Assembly (NCBI RefSeq): GCF_028446585.1
Contig: NZ_JAPFQL010000007.1
Span: 1 to 64,000, forward strand
Length of the DNA: 64,000 bases
Direction: 5' to 3'
Origin: Intrasporangium calvum
Lineage (GTDB): Bacteria > Actinomycetota > Actinomycetes > Actinomycetales > Dermatophilaceae
Shown here: piece after piece, positions 47,659 to 56,419 of the stretch
Layout of the letters: each line of letters opens with the position of its first letter
How positions within the stretch are numbered: the stretch's first letter is position 1
Position numbers and translations under genes: made by a program
The notes under the pieces: generated by a model
What the model saw: the letters and a program-made list of their open reading frames with translations, nothing else
Databases searched by the model: none
Told to the model about the DNA's origin: nothing

Positions 47659-48507
47659 TCAACGAATCGCGTAAATCTCGACGGCTTCTCCCGGATTCGC
47701 GATGGCGTCCTGCCCCGCGACCAGCAGCATCTCCTCGCTGCCGGCCGCGTGCGTGCGCTCGAGGATCGCGTGCATCGTCGCGGCGGTGCGCACCAGCGCC
47801 AGCCTGGGGCCGTCGGTCAGGTAGTGCGCCAGGAAGATCGCCGCCGTCACGTCCCCGCCGCCCTTGACCGTCATCGGGAGGAGGGGCGTCGTGACGACCC
47901 ACGCGCCGGCGTGCGCGACGCACGTCATCTGGATGCAGTCGTCGGGTGTGTCGTCGGTCAGGGTCGAGGTGACCAGGACGACCTGGGGCCCGCGGCGCCG
48001 CAGCTCCTCGGCTGCCTCCACGACCTCCTGCTGGCTCGTCAGGGAGCGACCGACGAGGAACTCGAGCTCGAAGTGGTTGGGCGTGATGATGTCCGCTCGG
48101 GGGATCACCTCGTCCCGGATGAACTCGGGGATGCCCTCGCGGACGAAGAAGCCGCGACCGACGTCCCCCATCACCGGGTCGCAGCAGTAGATCGCCGACG
48201 GGTTCGCCTCCTTGACCCGGGCCACCGCGTCGAGAATGACCTCACCGACCGCCTCGGCTCCCTGGTAGCCGGAGAGGACCGCGTCGATGTGTGGGAAGGT
48301 GCCGCGCTCCTCGATGCCGCGCAACACCTCGGCGACGTCGGTCGGTGCGATGAGCGGCCCGCGCGTGGCGCCGTAGCCGGTGTGGTTGGAGAAGGTGACG
48401 GTCAGGACGGGATAGACGTCGTGGCCGAGTCGCTGGAGCGGGAAGACCGCCGCCGAGTTGCCGGCGTGGCCGTAGGCGACGTGGGACTGGATCGACAGGA
48501 TCTTCAC
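47659..48507 (-). CDS. pdxY: Pyridoxal kinase
   Basis: The 282-residue kinase belongs to the PdxK/PdxY group of ribokinase-fold enzymes that phosphorylate pyridoxal to PLP. It starts ILSIQSHVAYGHAGNSAAVFPLQRLG, contains CDPVMGD near residue 120 and ITPNHFELEFL, and has the anion-hole motif KGGGDVTAAIF with the catalytic Asp near residue 225. GTG at 48507 gives the usual length. It is divergent from the GntR gene and ends in a terminator. The two PLP enzymes tpl and tnaA would depend on its product. Confidence 0.9.
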   Translation of the reverse strand: MKILSIQSHVAYGHAGNSAAVFPLQRLGHDVYPVLTVTFSNHTGYGATRGPLIAPTDVAEVLRGIEERGTFPHIDAVLSGYQGAEAVGEVILDAVARVKEANPSAIYCCDPVMGDVGRGFFVREGIPEFIRDEVIPRADIITPNHFELEFLVGRSLTSQQEVVEAAEELRRRGPQVVLVTSTLTDDTPDDCIQMTCVAHAGAWVVTTPLLPMTVKGGGDVTAAIFLAHYLTDGPRLALVRTAATMHAILERTHAAGSEEMLLVAGQDAIANPGEAVEIYAIR

Positions 48508-48539
48508 GGGCCCACCATAACGACTGGCAGCCGTCACTT

Positions 48540-48558
48540 GTTCTAGTTATATTAGAAC
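48540..48558. promoter_or_regulatory. GntR operator at a leaderless start
   Basis: GTTCTA (48540-48545) and TAGAAC (48553-48558) face each other across 7 bases. TATATT at 48549-48554, a possible -10, ends 5 bases before the ATG at 48560, so transcription would start at or next to the start codon. The palindrome covers this promoter and fits autoregulation. Confidence 0.65.
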
Positions 48559-48559
48559 T

Positions 48560-48910
48560 ATGCTCTTCCAGGTCGACCCCGCCTCCAGCGCACCGCTCCA
48601 CGAGCAGGTCGCCGCGTCCGTGCGTCGTGAGATGGCGGTGGGCGGCCTCACCCAGGGCGACCGGCTTCCTTCCGCGAAGGAGGTCGCGAGCCTGCTCGAC
48701 ATCAACCTCCACACGGTGCTGCGCGCCTACCAGGCCCTGCGGGACGAGGGGCTCATCGACCTGCGCCGCGGCCGGGGCGCCGTGGTCATCGCGACGGACC
48801 CCGGCGGCCAGGCGCGACTGAGCACCCTCGTCACGGAGCTGGTGCGCGAAGCACACCGCGTGGGCGCAACCCGCGCCGACCTGACCCGACTCATCGAGAA
48901 GGCGTACTGA
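48560..48910 (+). CDS. GntR-family (YtrA-type) transcriptional regulator
   Basis: The 116-residue protein is a short GntR regulator: the winged helix starts with PLHEQVAASVRREMAVGGLTQGDRLPSAKEVASLLDINLHTVLRAYQALRDEGLI and is followed by only a short helical tail, as in the YtrA subgroup. Such regulators often control the membrane protein encoded next, here the DUF1648 gene that starts one base after the stop. The mRNA may be leaderless. Confidence 0.9.
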   Translation: MLFQVDPASSAPLHEQVAASVRREMAVGGLTQGDRLPSAKEVASLLDINLHTVLRAYQALRDEGLIDLRRGRGAVVIATDPGGQARLSTLVTELVREAHRVGATRADLTRLIEKAY

Positions 48911-48911
48911 C

Positions 48912-49383
48912 ATGACCTCCACACACCGCGACCGCACCACCTCGGCCCTCGTGGCCGCTGCCCTGCTCGGGCCCGTCATCGCCGGCCTGGGGACGTGGTC
49001 CCTCTTGTCCGCGCGCGAGCAGCTACCCGATCGCCTCGTCGTTCACTGGGGTCTCGACGGACCCGATCGCTGGGTGTCCGTCCCCCAGTTCCTCTGGCTC
49101 ACGGGGCTCACCACGGCGCTGGTGCCGCTGCTCATCGTCGCGCTCGCGCTGGGACCGAAACGGCGGCCTTCCCCGTTCAGTGGCTCGTGATCGGCGTCCT
49201 CCTCGGGGCCGTGGTCGGCTTCCTCCTGTGGCGGCTGGGGAGCAGGGCCAGGTCTCGCCCCTCACCCGCGCGGGGGAGGCGCTCGTGGTCCACCGCGTCG
49301 GAGCGCCCGACTTCCTCGTCACGGTGGAGCGAGCGGACGAGGCCGCCGCAGTCCTCAACACGCTCGACTCCCGAGTGGGCTGA
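48912..49383 (+). pseudogene. DUF1648 membrane protein, broken by two frameshifts
   Basis: The first frame (48912-49190) encodes a DUF1648 start (two helices with LPDRLVVHWGLDGPDRWVSVP) and stops early. Continuing membrane sequence (QWLVIGVLLGAVVGFLLWRLG) lies in the second frame from about 49165. A sensible C-terminus (SPLTRAGEALVVHRVGAPDFLVTVERADEAAAVLNTLDS) lies in the third frame, ending at 49383. Each switch equals one missing base: near 49150-49175, and near a G-run at 49236-49250. It is either a decaying gene or two sequencing errors. It belongs with the GntR gene before it. Confidence 0.7.
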
Positions 49384-49394
49384 GGCCATCAGCC

Positions 49395-49409
49395 CGTATG
49401 CCGCTGGGC
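49395..49409 (+). repeat. Dispersed 15-mer copy after the DUF1648 gene
   Basis: This is an exact CGTATGCCGCTGGGC in the short gap before the rhodanese gene. Confidence 0.9.
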
Positions 49410-49452
49410 TCGCCCCCGGGCCGGCCTGACCTCCCGTGTCAGGATGGCCCGC

Positions 49453-49800
49453 ATGAGCATTCCCGCCGAGCGCCAGTCCGGTGTCCCGACGACCCATGTC
49501 CACGGCGTCCCCGACGACGCCCTCATCGTCGACGTCCGCGAGCCCAGCGAGTGGGCAGCCGGCCACGCCCCCAATGCGATTCACATCCCACTGGGCGAGC
49601 TGCCCTCCCGCATCGCCGAGTTGCCCGACACCGATGAGACGATCGCGATCACGTGCCGCGGCGGCGGCCGCTCCTCGCGCGCCGTCATGTGGCTGACCCA
49701 GCAGGGTTTCGACGTGGCGAACCTCGACGGCGGGATGAAGGCATGGGAGGCCGCGGGCAAGCCGCTCGAGGGCGAGCACCACGAACCCTTCGTCCTCTGA
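49453..49800 (+). CDS. Rhodanese-domain protein (cytosolic)
   Basis: The 115-residue protein is one rhodanese domain without signal peptide: IVDVREPSEWAAGHAPNAIHIPLGEL and the active-site loop CRGGGRSSRA with the sulfur-carrying Cys. It transfers sulfane sulfur to cyanide, thiols or biosynthetic partners. I chose the ATG at 49453, with AGGATGG before it; an ATG 9 bases earlier is possible. It stands between the frameshifted gene and the convergent Fpg-like gene, and unlike the rhodanese at 4.1 kb is not secreted. Confidence 0.87.
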   Translation: MSIPAERQSGVPTTHVHGVPDDALIVDVREPSEWAAGHAPNAIHIPLGELPSRIAELPDTDETIAITCRGGGRSSRAVMWLTQQGFDVANLDGGMKAWEAAGKPLEGEHHEPFVL

Positions 49801-49809
49801 TCGTCCGGC

Positions 49810-50670
49810 CTACTTGAGCAGCTTCGACATCCGGCGGTCGGCGAGCGGCTTGCCACCTGTCTGACAGGTGGCGCAGTACTGCAGCGACGTGTCGGCGAAG
49901 CTCACCTCGCGCACGACGTCGCCGCATTCCGGGCACGCCTCGCCGGTGCGTGCGTGGACGCGCATGCCGGCACGCTTGGCGTCCTTGAGCTCCTTCGCGG
50001 GTTTGCCCGAGGCCGCCTGCACCGCATGGGTGAGGGTCTCGCGCAGCGCCGTGTAGAGCCGCTCCACCACCTCGGGAGCGAGGGTGCCCGCGATGGCGAA
50101 CGGGCTGAGCTTGGCCACGTGGAGGATCTCGTCGCTGTAGGCGTTGCCCACGCCGGCGATCACCTCCTGGTCGCGCAGCAGGCCCTTGATCTGCGTGCGT
50201 CGCCCGTGGAGCAGCTCGCCAAAGCGCTCGACGGTGAAGTCGTCGGCGAGGGGGTCGGGGCCCAGTCGGGCGATGCCGGGCACCTCGGCTGGGTCGCGCA
50301 CGATGTAGGCGGCGAGGGACTTCTTGGTGCCCGCCTCCGTCAGGTCGAAGCCGGACCCGTCGGAGAGCCGGACGCGGAGCGCGATCGGCGACTTGCCGGG
50401 CCGCAGGACGGTCGTCGGGAGCTGGTCGCTCCAGCGCAGCCAGCCGGCCCGGGCCAGGTGGAAGACGAGGTGGGTGCCGTCGCAGTCGAGGTCGAGGAAC
50501 TTGCCGTGCCGGCGCACGGCATCGATGGGCGCGCCCTCGAGTGACTGCGGGGGCGGGTTGAACGTCTTGAGCACGCTGATCGAGGCGAGCTCGACCTTCG
50601 TGACGGCCAGACCCGCCGTCCGCTCGGCGAGGAAGTCGACGAGCGCCTGCACCTCGGGCAGCTCAGGCAT
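49810..50670 (-). CDS. Formamidopyrimidine-DNA glycosylase family protein
   Basis: The 286-residue protein starts MPELPEV, giving the N-terminal Pro nucleophile and catalytic Glu of Fpg/Nei enzymes. The helix-two-turn-helix (QEVIAGVGNAYSDEIL) and a C-terminal zinc finger (CPECG and CATCQ) are present. It excises oxidised bases and cuts the strand. Divergence from typical MutM leaves the preferred lesion open. The APP1 gene lies 28 bases upstream on the same strand, so the two are probably cotranscribed. Confidence 0.88.
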   Translation of the reverse strand: MPELPEVQALVDFLAERTAGLAVTKVELASISVLKTFNPPPQSLEGAPIDAVRRHGKFLDLDCDGTHLVFHLARAGWLRWSDQLPTTVLRPGKSPIALRVRLSDGSGFDLTEAGTKKSLAAYIVRDPAEVPGIARLGPDPLADDFTVERFGELLHGRRTQIKGLLRDQEVIAGVGNAYSDEILHVAKLSPFAIAGTLAPEVVERLYTALRETLTHAVQAASGKPAKELKDAKRAGMRVHARTGEACPECGDVVREVSFADTSLQYCATCQTGGKPLADRRMSKLLK

Positions 50671-50698
50671 GGGGCCATCCTGCCAAACCGCGGGCCGG

Positions 50699-51793
50699 TC
50701 AGGTGAGGGGTGGACGTGACGGTTGCTCGTCGGCGGCGACGGGCTCACCGACCATCCCGGCCTCGTCGAGGAGCCGCAGCAGGCCGTGTCCGTCCGATGC
50801 GAGGAAGGTCGGCACCGTCTTGCTCGCCCAGCCCCGCTGCGGGCCCTCGGCCCGCCCGATGGGGTGGGACAGGACCTGCTCGGCCGGGGTGAGTTGGCGG
50901 ATGCACACCGCCCGCACCTTGTCGGGCCGGGCCTCGGCGAACTCTGCGTAGAGCTGCGGGTCGTGCTGGCCGTCGTCGCCGACGAGGAGCCAGGTGATGT
51001 GCGGGAAGTCGCGGGCGAGCCGGTGCAGCGAGGTCCGCTTGTGCTCCTGCCCGCTGCGGAACCACCCCGTGTTGGTGGCGCCCCAGTCGGTCATGAGCAG
51101 CGGGCCCAACGGGTAGCCACCCTCGACGAGGAATCGGGTCAGCGTCGGGGTGGTGTTCCAGGCCCCGGTCGAGAGGTAGACGATCGGCGCCCCGGGGTGG
51201 GCGGAGAGGAGCCGGCGGTACATCGGGGCCATCCCGGCGACGGCCCGTCGCGTCTTGCCGCTGCGGACGAAGGTGTTCCAGGCGGCGAGCATGGGTCGCG
51301 GCAGCATCGTCGTGATGACCGTGTCGTCGATGTCGCTGACGATGCCGTAGGTGACGTCGTCGCCGACGATGAACACGTCCGCCGGCACGGGATCGGTGCC
51401 CTGCGCCGCGACGACGACCTGCTGCCACCCCGGCTCGAGGCCGTGGTCATGGGCGACGACGTCGATGTAGCCGCCCCGGTCCGAGCGGCCGTAGACCTCG
51501 CGGTCGCCGATGGTGACGACAACGGGCACGCCGGCGGCGGGGGCGGTGACGAAGACGCGCCACCCGCGGTCCCACCGGGCCGGCGCGAGGGCGCCGGTCG
51601 CGTCCTGCCGCTCGGGCGGCCCGGCCTCACCCCTGCGGCCGAGCACGATCCGCGCGAAGACGCGCACGTAGGTGCTGGTGCCGTAGCCGATGTGCGTGAC
51701 CACGCGGTTGCCCCAACCGCGCCCGCGCAGCAGCCGTTCGACCTGCTCGTTGAAGGCGTCCTCGATGATGGCGGCCGCGTGCGGTCGGGACAT
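50699..51793 (-). CDS. APP1-like phosphatidate phosphatase (DUF2183)
   Basis: The 364-residue protein has the HAD-like catalytic motif SDIDDTVITT near residue 155 and the DUF2183/App1 sequence YRRLLSAHPGAPIVYLSTGAWN afterwards. Yeast App1 is a Mg-dependent phosphatidate phosphatase; bacterial homologues are uncharacterised but presumably hydrolyse a phospholipid phosphate. The ATG at 51793 was chosen over an earlier in-frame start on family length. It precedes the glycosylase gene in one transcript and is divergent from the penicillin-binding protein. Confidence 0.82.
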   Translation of the reverse strand: MSRPHAAAIIEDAFNEQVERLLRGRGWGNRVVTHIGYGTSTYVRVFARIVLGRRGEAGPPERQDATGALAPARWDRGWRVFVTAPAAGVPVVVTIGDREVYGRSDRGGYIDVVAHDHGLEPGWQQVVVAAQGTDPVPADVFIVGDDVTYGIVSDIDDTVITTMLPRPMLAAWNTFVRSGKTRRAVAGMAPMYRRLLSAHPGAPIVYLSTGAWNTTPTLTRFLVEGGYPLGPLLMTDWGATNTGWFRSGQEHKRTSLHRLARDFPHITWLLVGDDGQHDPQLYAEFAEARPDKVRAVCIRQLTPAEQVLSHPIGRAEGPQRGWASKTVPTFLASDGHGLLRLLDEAGMVGEPVAADEQPSRPPLT

Positions 51794-51846
51794 GGGGCCC
51801 AACCTACTTGACGATGGTGTCCCGACCACGACGTACGGTGGTCCCC

Positions 51847-53787
51847 ATGCACCGGGGCCCCTCCACACGCCGCCGCACCATCTCCGCAGCCGTCAGCCTG
51901 ATGCTCGCCACGAGCCTGGTCGCCGGCTGCTCCCTCTTCGAGTCGGATCCCGATCCCCGGGGTTCCGCAAGTGCTCTTGCGGCCGGTCTGGCCAAGGGTG
52001 ACCTCTCGGGGCTCACCCTCAGCGGGGCCACCGCGCAGCAGGCGACGACGTTCCTGGGGGAGGCCTACGAGGACCTGGGCGACCTGCGCCCCTCGGTGGC
52101 CGTCACCGACGTCGTGCCGGACGAGGACGGCACCCGCGCGACCGCGACGCTGCGCACGACCTGGGACGTGTCGCCGACCGACGACGACTGGACCTACGAG
52201 ACGCAGGTCCCGCTCAGTCTCGTCGAGGACGTCTGGCAGGTGCGGTGGAGCCCCTCCCTCGTGGCACCCGACCTCGGCGCGGACGAGACCCTCGACCTGG
52301 TGCGCACGTGGCCGCAGCGGGCCGACATCGTCGCCCGCGACGGCACCAGGCTCATGACCGAGCGGGAGGTCGCCCACGTCGGGATCGACAAGACGAAGGT
52401 CTCCGGCGCCGCGGCCAAGGCGTCGGCCCGAGCGCTTGCCAACATCGTGGGTGTGGACGGCGACGCCTTCGCCGACCGGGTCGCCGCGGCCGGGCCGCGG
52501 GCGTTCGTCAGCGCGATCACGCTCCGGGTGAGCGACCCCGCGTTGGCCGACAACATCGACCGGATCGACGCCATCGACGGGGCCCTGCGGGTGCCGGCCA
52601 TGCAGGTGCTCGCGCCCACGCGGACCTGGGCCGCTCCCATCCTGGGCCGGGTGGCGGAGGCCACCGCCGAGCAGATCGAGAAGTCGGACGGTGCCCTGGC
52701 CGCGGGCGACGCCGTCGGCCAGAACGGTCTGCAGCTGCGCTACGACGAGCGCCTGCGCGGCACCCCCGGCGTCGCCGTTCGCGCCGTCAAGCGTGGGGCT
52801 GACGGGTCGGCCCTCGACAGACGCGAGCTCTTCGTGGAGTCGTCCCGAGAGGCCGAGCCCCTCACCGTGACGCTCGACGAGGCGGCCCAGACCGCCGCGG
52901 AGGACGCCCTCGCGGACCAGACGAAGCACCCGACCGCACTCGTGGCCATCAAGGTCTCGACCGGCGAGGTCGTGGCCGCCGCGGTCGGTCCCGGCGCGGA
53001 GGGCGCTCCGCTCGCCCTGGCGGGCAAGGAGGCTCCGGGCTCGACCTTCAAGATCGCCAGCGCCCTCGCCCTCGTCCGCAAGGGCGCGACCGCCCGCTCC
53101 GAGATCCCGTGCACGGACCGCCTGACCGTCAATGGGCGCGTCTTCGGCAACTACAGCAAGTACCCCTCATCCCAGCTCGGTGACATCGCCCTCGAGCGCG
53201 CCATGGCCTACTCCTGCAACACCGCCTTCATCAGCCAGCACCAGAAGGTGTCGCAGGACGACCTCATCGCTGCAGCCGAGTCGCTCGGCATGGGCGAGGA
53301 CCTCGACCTGCCGTTCACCGGCTTCCTCGGGTCGGTCCCCCAGACCGACGACACCGTCGAGCACGCCGCGTCGTTCATCGGCCAGGGACGGGTCGAGGCC
53401 TCCCCGCTCACCATGGCGGTCGTCCTCGCCTCGGTGATGAAGGGTGAGACGGTCCGGCCCCAGCTCGTCGTCTCCGACGAGCCGCTGCCGGTCCCCGCGA
53501 CCCCGCTCGAGGCCGCCGAGGCGGAGGTGCTGCAACGCACGCTGCAGGCCGTCGTCAGGGAGGGCAGCGGCAAGGTGCTGAGCTCCGTCGGGGTCGAGTT
53601 CGCCAAGACCGGCACCGCCGAGTTCGGCACGGCGAACCCGCCCCGGACGCACGCCTGGATGGTGGCCGGCCGCGGCGACCTCGCCATTGCCGCCTACAAC
53701 GAGGAAGGCCCCAGTGGGACGACCCACGCCGCGCCCTTCATCATCGACTTCCTCACGGCCTACGACCGGGCCGTCAAGGGCGAATGA
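51847..53787 (+). CDS. Class B penicillin-binding protein (lipoprotein)
   Basis: The 646-residue protein has a lipobox (LVAGC) after its signal peptide, an NTF2-like MecA-N domain (about 40-150), a PBP dimerisation domain and a C-terminal transpeptidase. The three penicillin-binding motifs are intact: Ser399 in GSTFK, SCN at about 456 and KTGTA at about 587. It should crosslink peptidoglycan outside the membrane. The MecA-N domain links it to the PBP2a-like low-affinity group, so reduced beta-lactam binding is possible but unproven. Confidence 0.9.
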   Translation: MHRGPSTRRRTISAAVSLMLATSLVAGCSLFESDPDPRGSASALAAGLAKGDLSGLTLSGATAQQATTFLGEAYEDLGDLRPSVAVTDVVPDEDGTRATATLRTTWDVSPTDDDWTYETQVPLSLVEDVWQVRWSPSLVAPDLGADETLDLVRTWPQRADIVARDGTRLMTEREVAHVGIDKTKVSGAAAKASARALANIVGVDGDAFADRVAAAGPRAFVSAITLRVSDPALADNIDRIDAIDGALRVPAMQVLAPTRTWAAPILGRVAEATAEQIEKSDGALAAGDAVGQNGLQLRYDERLRGTPGVAVRAVKRGADGSALDRRELFVESSREAEPLTVTLDEAAQTAAEDALADQTKHPTALVAIKVSTGEVVAAAVGPGAEGAPLALAGKEAPGSTFKIASALALVRKGATARSEIPCTDRLTVNGRVFGNYSKYPSSQLGDIALERAMAYSCNTAFISQHQKVSQDDLIAAAESLGMGEDLDLPFTGFLGSVPQTDDTVEHAASFIGQGRVEASPLTMAVVLASVMKGETVRPQLVVSDEPLPVPATPLEAAEAEVLQRTLQAVVREGSGKVLSSVGVEFAKTGTAEFGTANPPRTHAWMVAGRGDLAIAAYNEEGPSGTTHAAPFIIDFLTAYDRAVKGE

Positions 53788-53917
53788 TCCGCCGACCGAA
53801 CCGGCTGCGCCGACCACCTGCTGGACGGCGCAGGCAGCCGGGCGCCGAGAATGTTCACCGTAGTGTTGCAAACCTGCGCCCCAGTCGGCGCGCATCAAGG
53901 GACGTGAAGGGCGCATA

Positions 53918-54535
53918 GTGGTCGACATGGGGAGGACGGGGCTCGCGGTCGCCGCGGTGGGTCTCGTCGTCGGTCTCGGGGGGTGCTCCGGCGCCGACGG
54001 CGGCAGCAGCAGCACGCCGTCGCCGATCGACTCGCTGCCTGCCACCCGCACCTTCGCCGGCGGGCCGCTCGGCGACTCGACCGAGCCGCTGACGACTCCG
54101 GTCTTCCCGCTGACCCTCCATCGCGTCGGCGGCATTGCCGGCTATGACGACACCGTCATCCTCCACGCCGACGGCAAGGTCCTCGTCGACACCCGATCCG
54201 TCCACGGTCGCGTCTGCCAGCTGACCACCCAGCAGCAGAAGCACCTGCTCTCCCTGCTCAACACGCTGCGACTCGTGACGGTGACCGGCTCGCCGGCGCC
54301 CGGCTCCACCGAGGGCACCGTCCCGGTCCCGCCAGACATCGACGAAGAGCCGGGCAACGACGCGATCGTCATCGACATCACCGACCACAAGCTGCGGCCC
54401 CTCGACCTGAGCGACCCGTCGCTCGGCGAGGTGGCCGGCCTGGTCGGCGCGCTCGTCGCCGACGTGACACTCTCGTCCCCCGCTGCCACCGAGTGCGTCA
54501 CCCCCACCAGCCCGATCCCCGCTCCCGCGACCTGA
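53918..54535 (+). CDS. Lipoprotein of unknown function
   Basis: The 205-residue product has a signal peptide with lipobox GLGGC, a Ser-rich linker, and a domain with LHRVGGIAGYDDTVILHADGKVLVDTR and two later Cys residues. I recognise no family. GTG at 53918 is favoured by GAAGGGC upstream; the ATG at 53927 is the alternative. It is likely surface-exposed. Confidence 0.65.
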   Translation: MVDMGRTGLAVAAVGLVVGLGGCSGADGGSSSTPSPIDSLPATRTFAGGPLGDSTEPLTTPVFPLTLHRVGGIAGYDDTVILHADGKVLVDTRSVHGRVCQLTTQQQKHLLSLLNTLRLVTVTGSPAPGSTEGTVPVPPDIDEEPGNDAIVIDITDHKLRPLDLSDPSLGEVAGLVGALVADVTLSSPAATECVTPTSPIPAPAT

Positions 54536-54553
54536 GCCGGAGCGGGTCCGGAG

Positions 54554-55168
54554 TCACACGCCAGGTCCCTCCACGCGTCGCCGCGCGTCCTCCAGCTCCT
54601 CCGGCGTGTCGACGTCCGTGGCCACGTCCGACGCGTCCACCACCTCGACGCTGGGCACCCCGGCGAGCAGCCGGCGCACGCTGACGCCCTCCGGTGATCC
54701 CACCGCCGCGAGCCGGTCCGTGAGCAGGGGCGCGGGCCAGGCGGCGCAGAGCCAGTTCGGGCCCGTCGAGGACCTCGTCACCGCCACCCGCCCGTGCCTG
54801 GCGGCGCGGACCAGGGACTCGAGGTGCGCCCGGGTGAGGAGCGGTAGGTCCCCGGCCAGCACGACGACGACGTCAGGTGGGCGCGGAGTCGGCCCAGCGG
54901 CATACGGCCTCTCGATCAGGGCGTCCCACCCCGCGGCGATCCCGGCCACGGGACCTCCGCCCGGTGGCTCCTCAGTCACGACCGGTGTTCGCTCGGGCAC
55001 ACCGGCGTCGCTCCCCACGACGACGACGGGCCAGCCGGCCACGGCATCGAGAATCCGCGCGACGATCGAGCGCCCGCCCACGGCGAGCGCCGGCTTGTGG
55101 CGGCCCATCCGCGACGACGCCCCACCGGTGAGGACGATCGCGGCGACTCGGGCGGGGGATGGCTGCAC
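54554..55168 (-). CDS. mobA: Molybdenum cofactor guanylyltransferase
   Basis: The 204-residue protein is a MobA-type nucleotidyltransferase with the nucleotide-binding motif LTGGASSRMGRHKPAL and the metal-binding AGDLPLL. It attaches GMP to molybdopterin to form the guanine-dinucleotide cofactor used by formate dehydrogenases and nitrate reductases. GTG at 55168 starts it. A 15-mer copy is read in frame as YAAG in a loop preceding the AGD motif. It is divergent from fdhD with 25 bases between. Confidence 0.88.
   Translation of the reverse strand: MQPSPARVAAIVLTGGASSRMGRHKPALAVGGRSIVARILDAVAGWPVVVVGSDAGVPERTPVVTEEPPGGGPVAGIAAGWDALIERPYAAGPTPRPPDVVVVLAGDLPLLTRAHLESLVRAARHGRVAVTRSSTGPNWLCAAWPAPLLTDRLAAVGSPEGVSVRRLLAGVPSVEVVDASDVATDVDTPEELEDARRRVEGPGV
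54892..54906 (-). repeat. Dispersed 15-mer copy in mobA
   Basis: This is an exact GCCCAGCGGCATACG, read on the gene strand as YAAG. Confidence 0.9.
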
Positions 55169-55193
55169 GCTGGGAGTCTGGCACGCTTGCCGT

Positions 55194-56048
55194 ATGGGAC
55201 GGGTCACGCAGCGCACCAAGGTCACGGTCGTCGACGTGTCGGCCGAGCAGCCGGTGTCGCGCACCCGCACCGACTCGGTGACGGTCGAGGAGCCGCTCGA
55301 GCTGCGGGTCGGCGGCACCCCGCTCACCGTCACGATGCGGACCCCGGGCCACGACATCGATCTCGTCCACGGCTTCCTCCTGACGGAGGGCATCATCGGC
55401 GACGCGGCCGACGTGACGCTCGCGCGCTACTGCGAGGGCGCCGTCGTCTCCGGGGAGAGCGGCTTCGACGAGAACACCTACAACGTCATCGACGTGACGC
55501 TCGCACCCGGCGTGGCACAGCCGGCACCGGAGCTGGCGCGGAGCTTCTTCACGTCGTCGTCATGCGGCGTGTGCGGCAAGGCGTCGATCGAGCAGCTGCG
55601 CGCCCGGACCCGCTGGCCCGTCCGGGACGACCCGACCCAGTGGCCGGCTGCGCTGATCGCGGCCCTGCCCGAGAAGCTGCGCGCGGAGCAGCGGTCGTTC
55701 GACAAGACCGGCGGGCTCCACGCCGCCGGTCTCTTCGGACCGGGTGGCGAGCTGCTCGCGGTCCGGGAGGACGTCGGGCGGCACAACGCCGTCGACAAGG
55801 TCCTCGGCTGGGCACTGCTGGCCGGCCGGCTGCCCGCAGCCGGTTGCGTGCTCATGGTGTCGGGACGTGCATCGTTCGAGCTGACCCAGAAGGCGCTCAT
55901 GGCCGGGGTGCCCTGCCTCGCCGCAGTGTCCGCCCCGTCGTCCCTCGCGGTGGAGACGGCGGCCGATGCGGGGCTGACGCTGGCCGGGTTCGTCCGCGGC
56001 TCGACGCTCAACGTCTACTCGCGTGGCGACCGGCTCCGCACCACCTGA
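55194..56048 (+). CDS. fdhD: Formate dehydrogenase accessory sulfurtransferase
   Basis: The 284-residue protein has the FdhD motif CGVCGK, whose two Cys carry the sulfur transferred to the molybdenum cofactor, and VREDVGRHNAVDKVLG later. FdhD sulfurates the cofactor of formate dehydrogenase, which is not encoded in the window. The ATG at 55194 is preceded by weak ribosome-site sequence. Together with mobA and moeA it forms a molybdenum-cofactor group. Confidence 0.92.
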   Translation: MGRVTQRTKVTVVDVSAEQPVSRTRTDSVTVEEPLELRVGGTPLTVTMRTPGHDIDLVHGFLLTEGIIGDAADVTLARYCEGAVVSGESGFDENTYNVIDVTLAPGVAQPAPELARSFFTSSSCGVCGKASIEQLRARTRWPVRDDPTQWPAALIAALPEKLRAEQRSFDKTGGLHAAGLFGPGGELLAVREDVGRHNAVDKVLGWALLAGRLPAAGCVLMVSGRASFELTQKALMAGVPCLAAVSAPSSLAVETAADAGLTLAGFVRGSTLNVYSRGDRLRTT

Positions 56049-56061
56049 CTACGCTCTCGGC

Positions 56062-56400
56062 ATGGCCATCTTCGCGATCCACTACACCTACCCCGAGGAC
56101 ATGACCGAGGCGCTCAAGGTCCGGCCCGAGCATCGGGCGTGGCTGAGCGGGCTGCCGGGGCTGCGCGCCGCTGGGATGTATCAGTCCGGGCACGACGAGT
56201 TCTCGGAGGGCGAGGAGACGGTCGAGGAGCCGCCCAACGGTGCGTTGATCGTCGTCGAGGCAGCGTCCCTGGCGGACGTGCTGGCGACCTTCGAGGAGGA
56301 CCCCTACTGGGTCGGCGGGCACGTCCTGCGCCGCGTCGTGCGCGAGTGGAACCCGCCACTCGGGCCGTGGGTGGCCGACGTGAGCCAGGGCAACGCCTGA
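56062..56400 (+). CDS. YciI-family protein
   Basis: The 112-residue protein is a YciI-type small alpha/beta protein: FAIHYTYPEDMTEALKVRPEHRAWL, then DPYWVGGHVLRRVVREWNPPLG, with the His and Asp typical of the fold. Functions in this family are mostly unknown. It starts 14 bases after fdhD and is probably cotranscribed with it, then faces moeA tail to tail. Confidence 0.82.
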   Translation: MAIFAIHYTYPEDMTEALKVRPEHRAWLSGLPGLRAAGMYQSGHDEFSEGEETVEEPPNGALIVVEAASLADVLATFEEDPYWVGGHVLRRVVREWNPPLGPWVADVSQGNA

Positions 56401-56419
56401 CGCACGCCGGCGGATCCCG

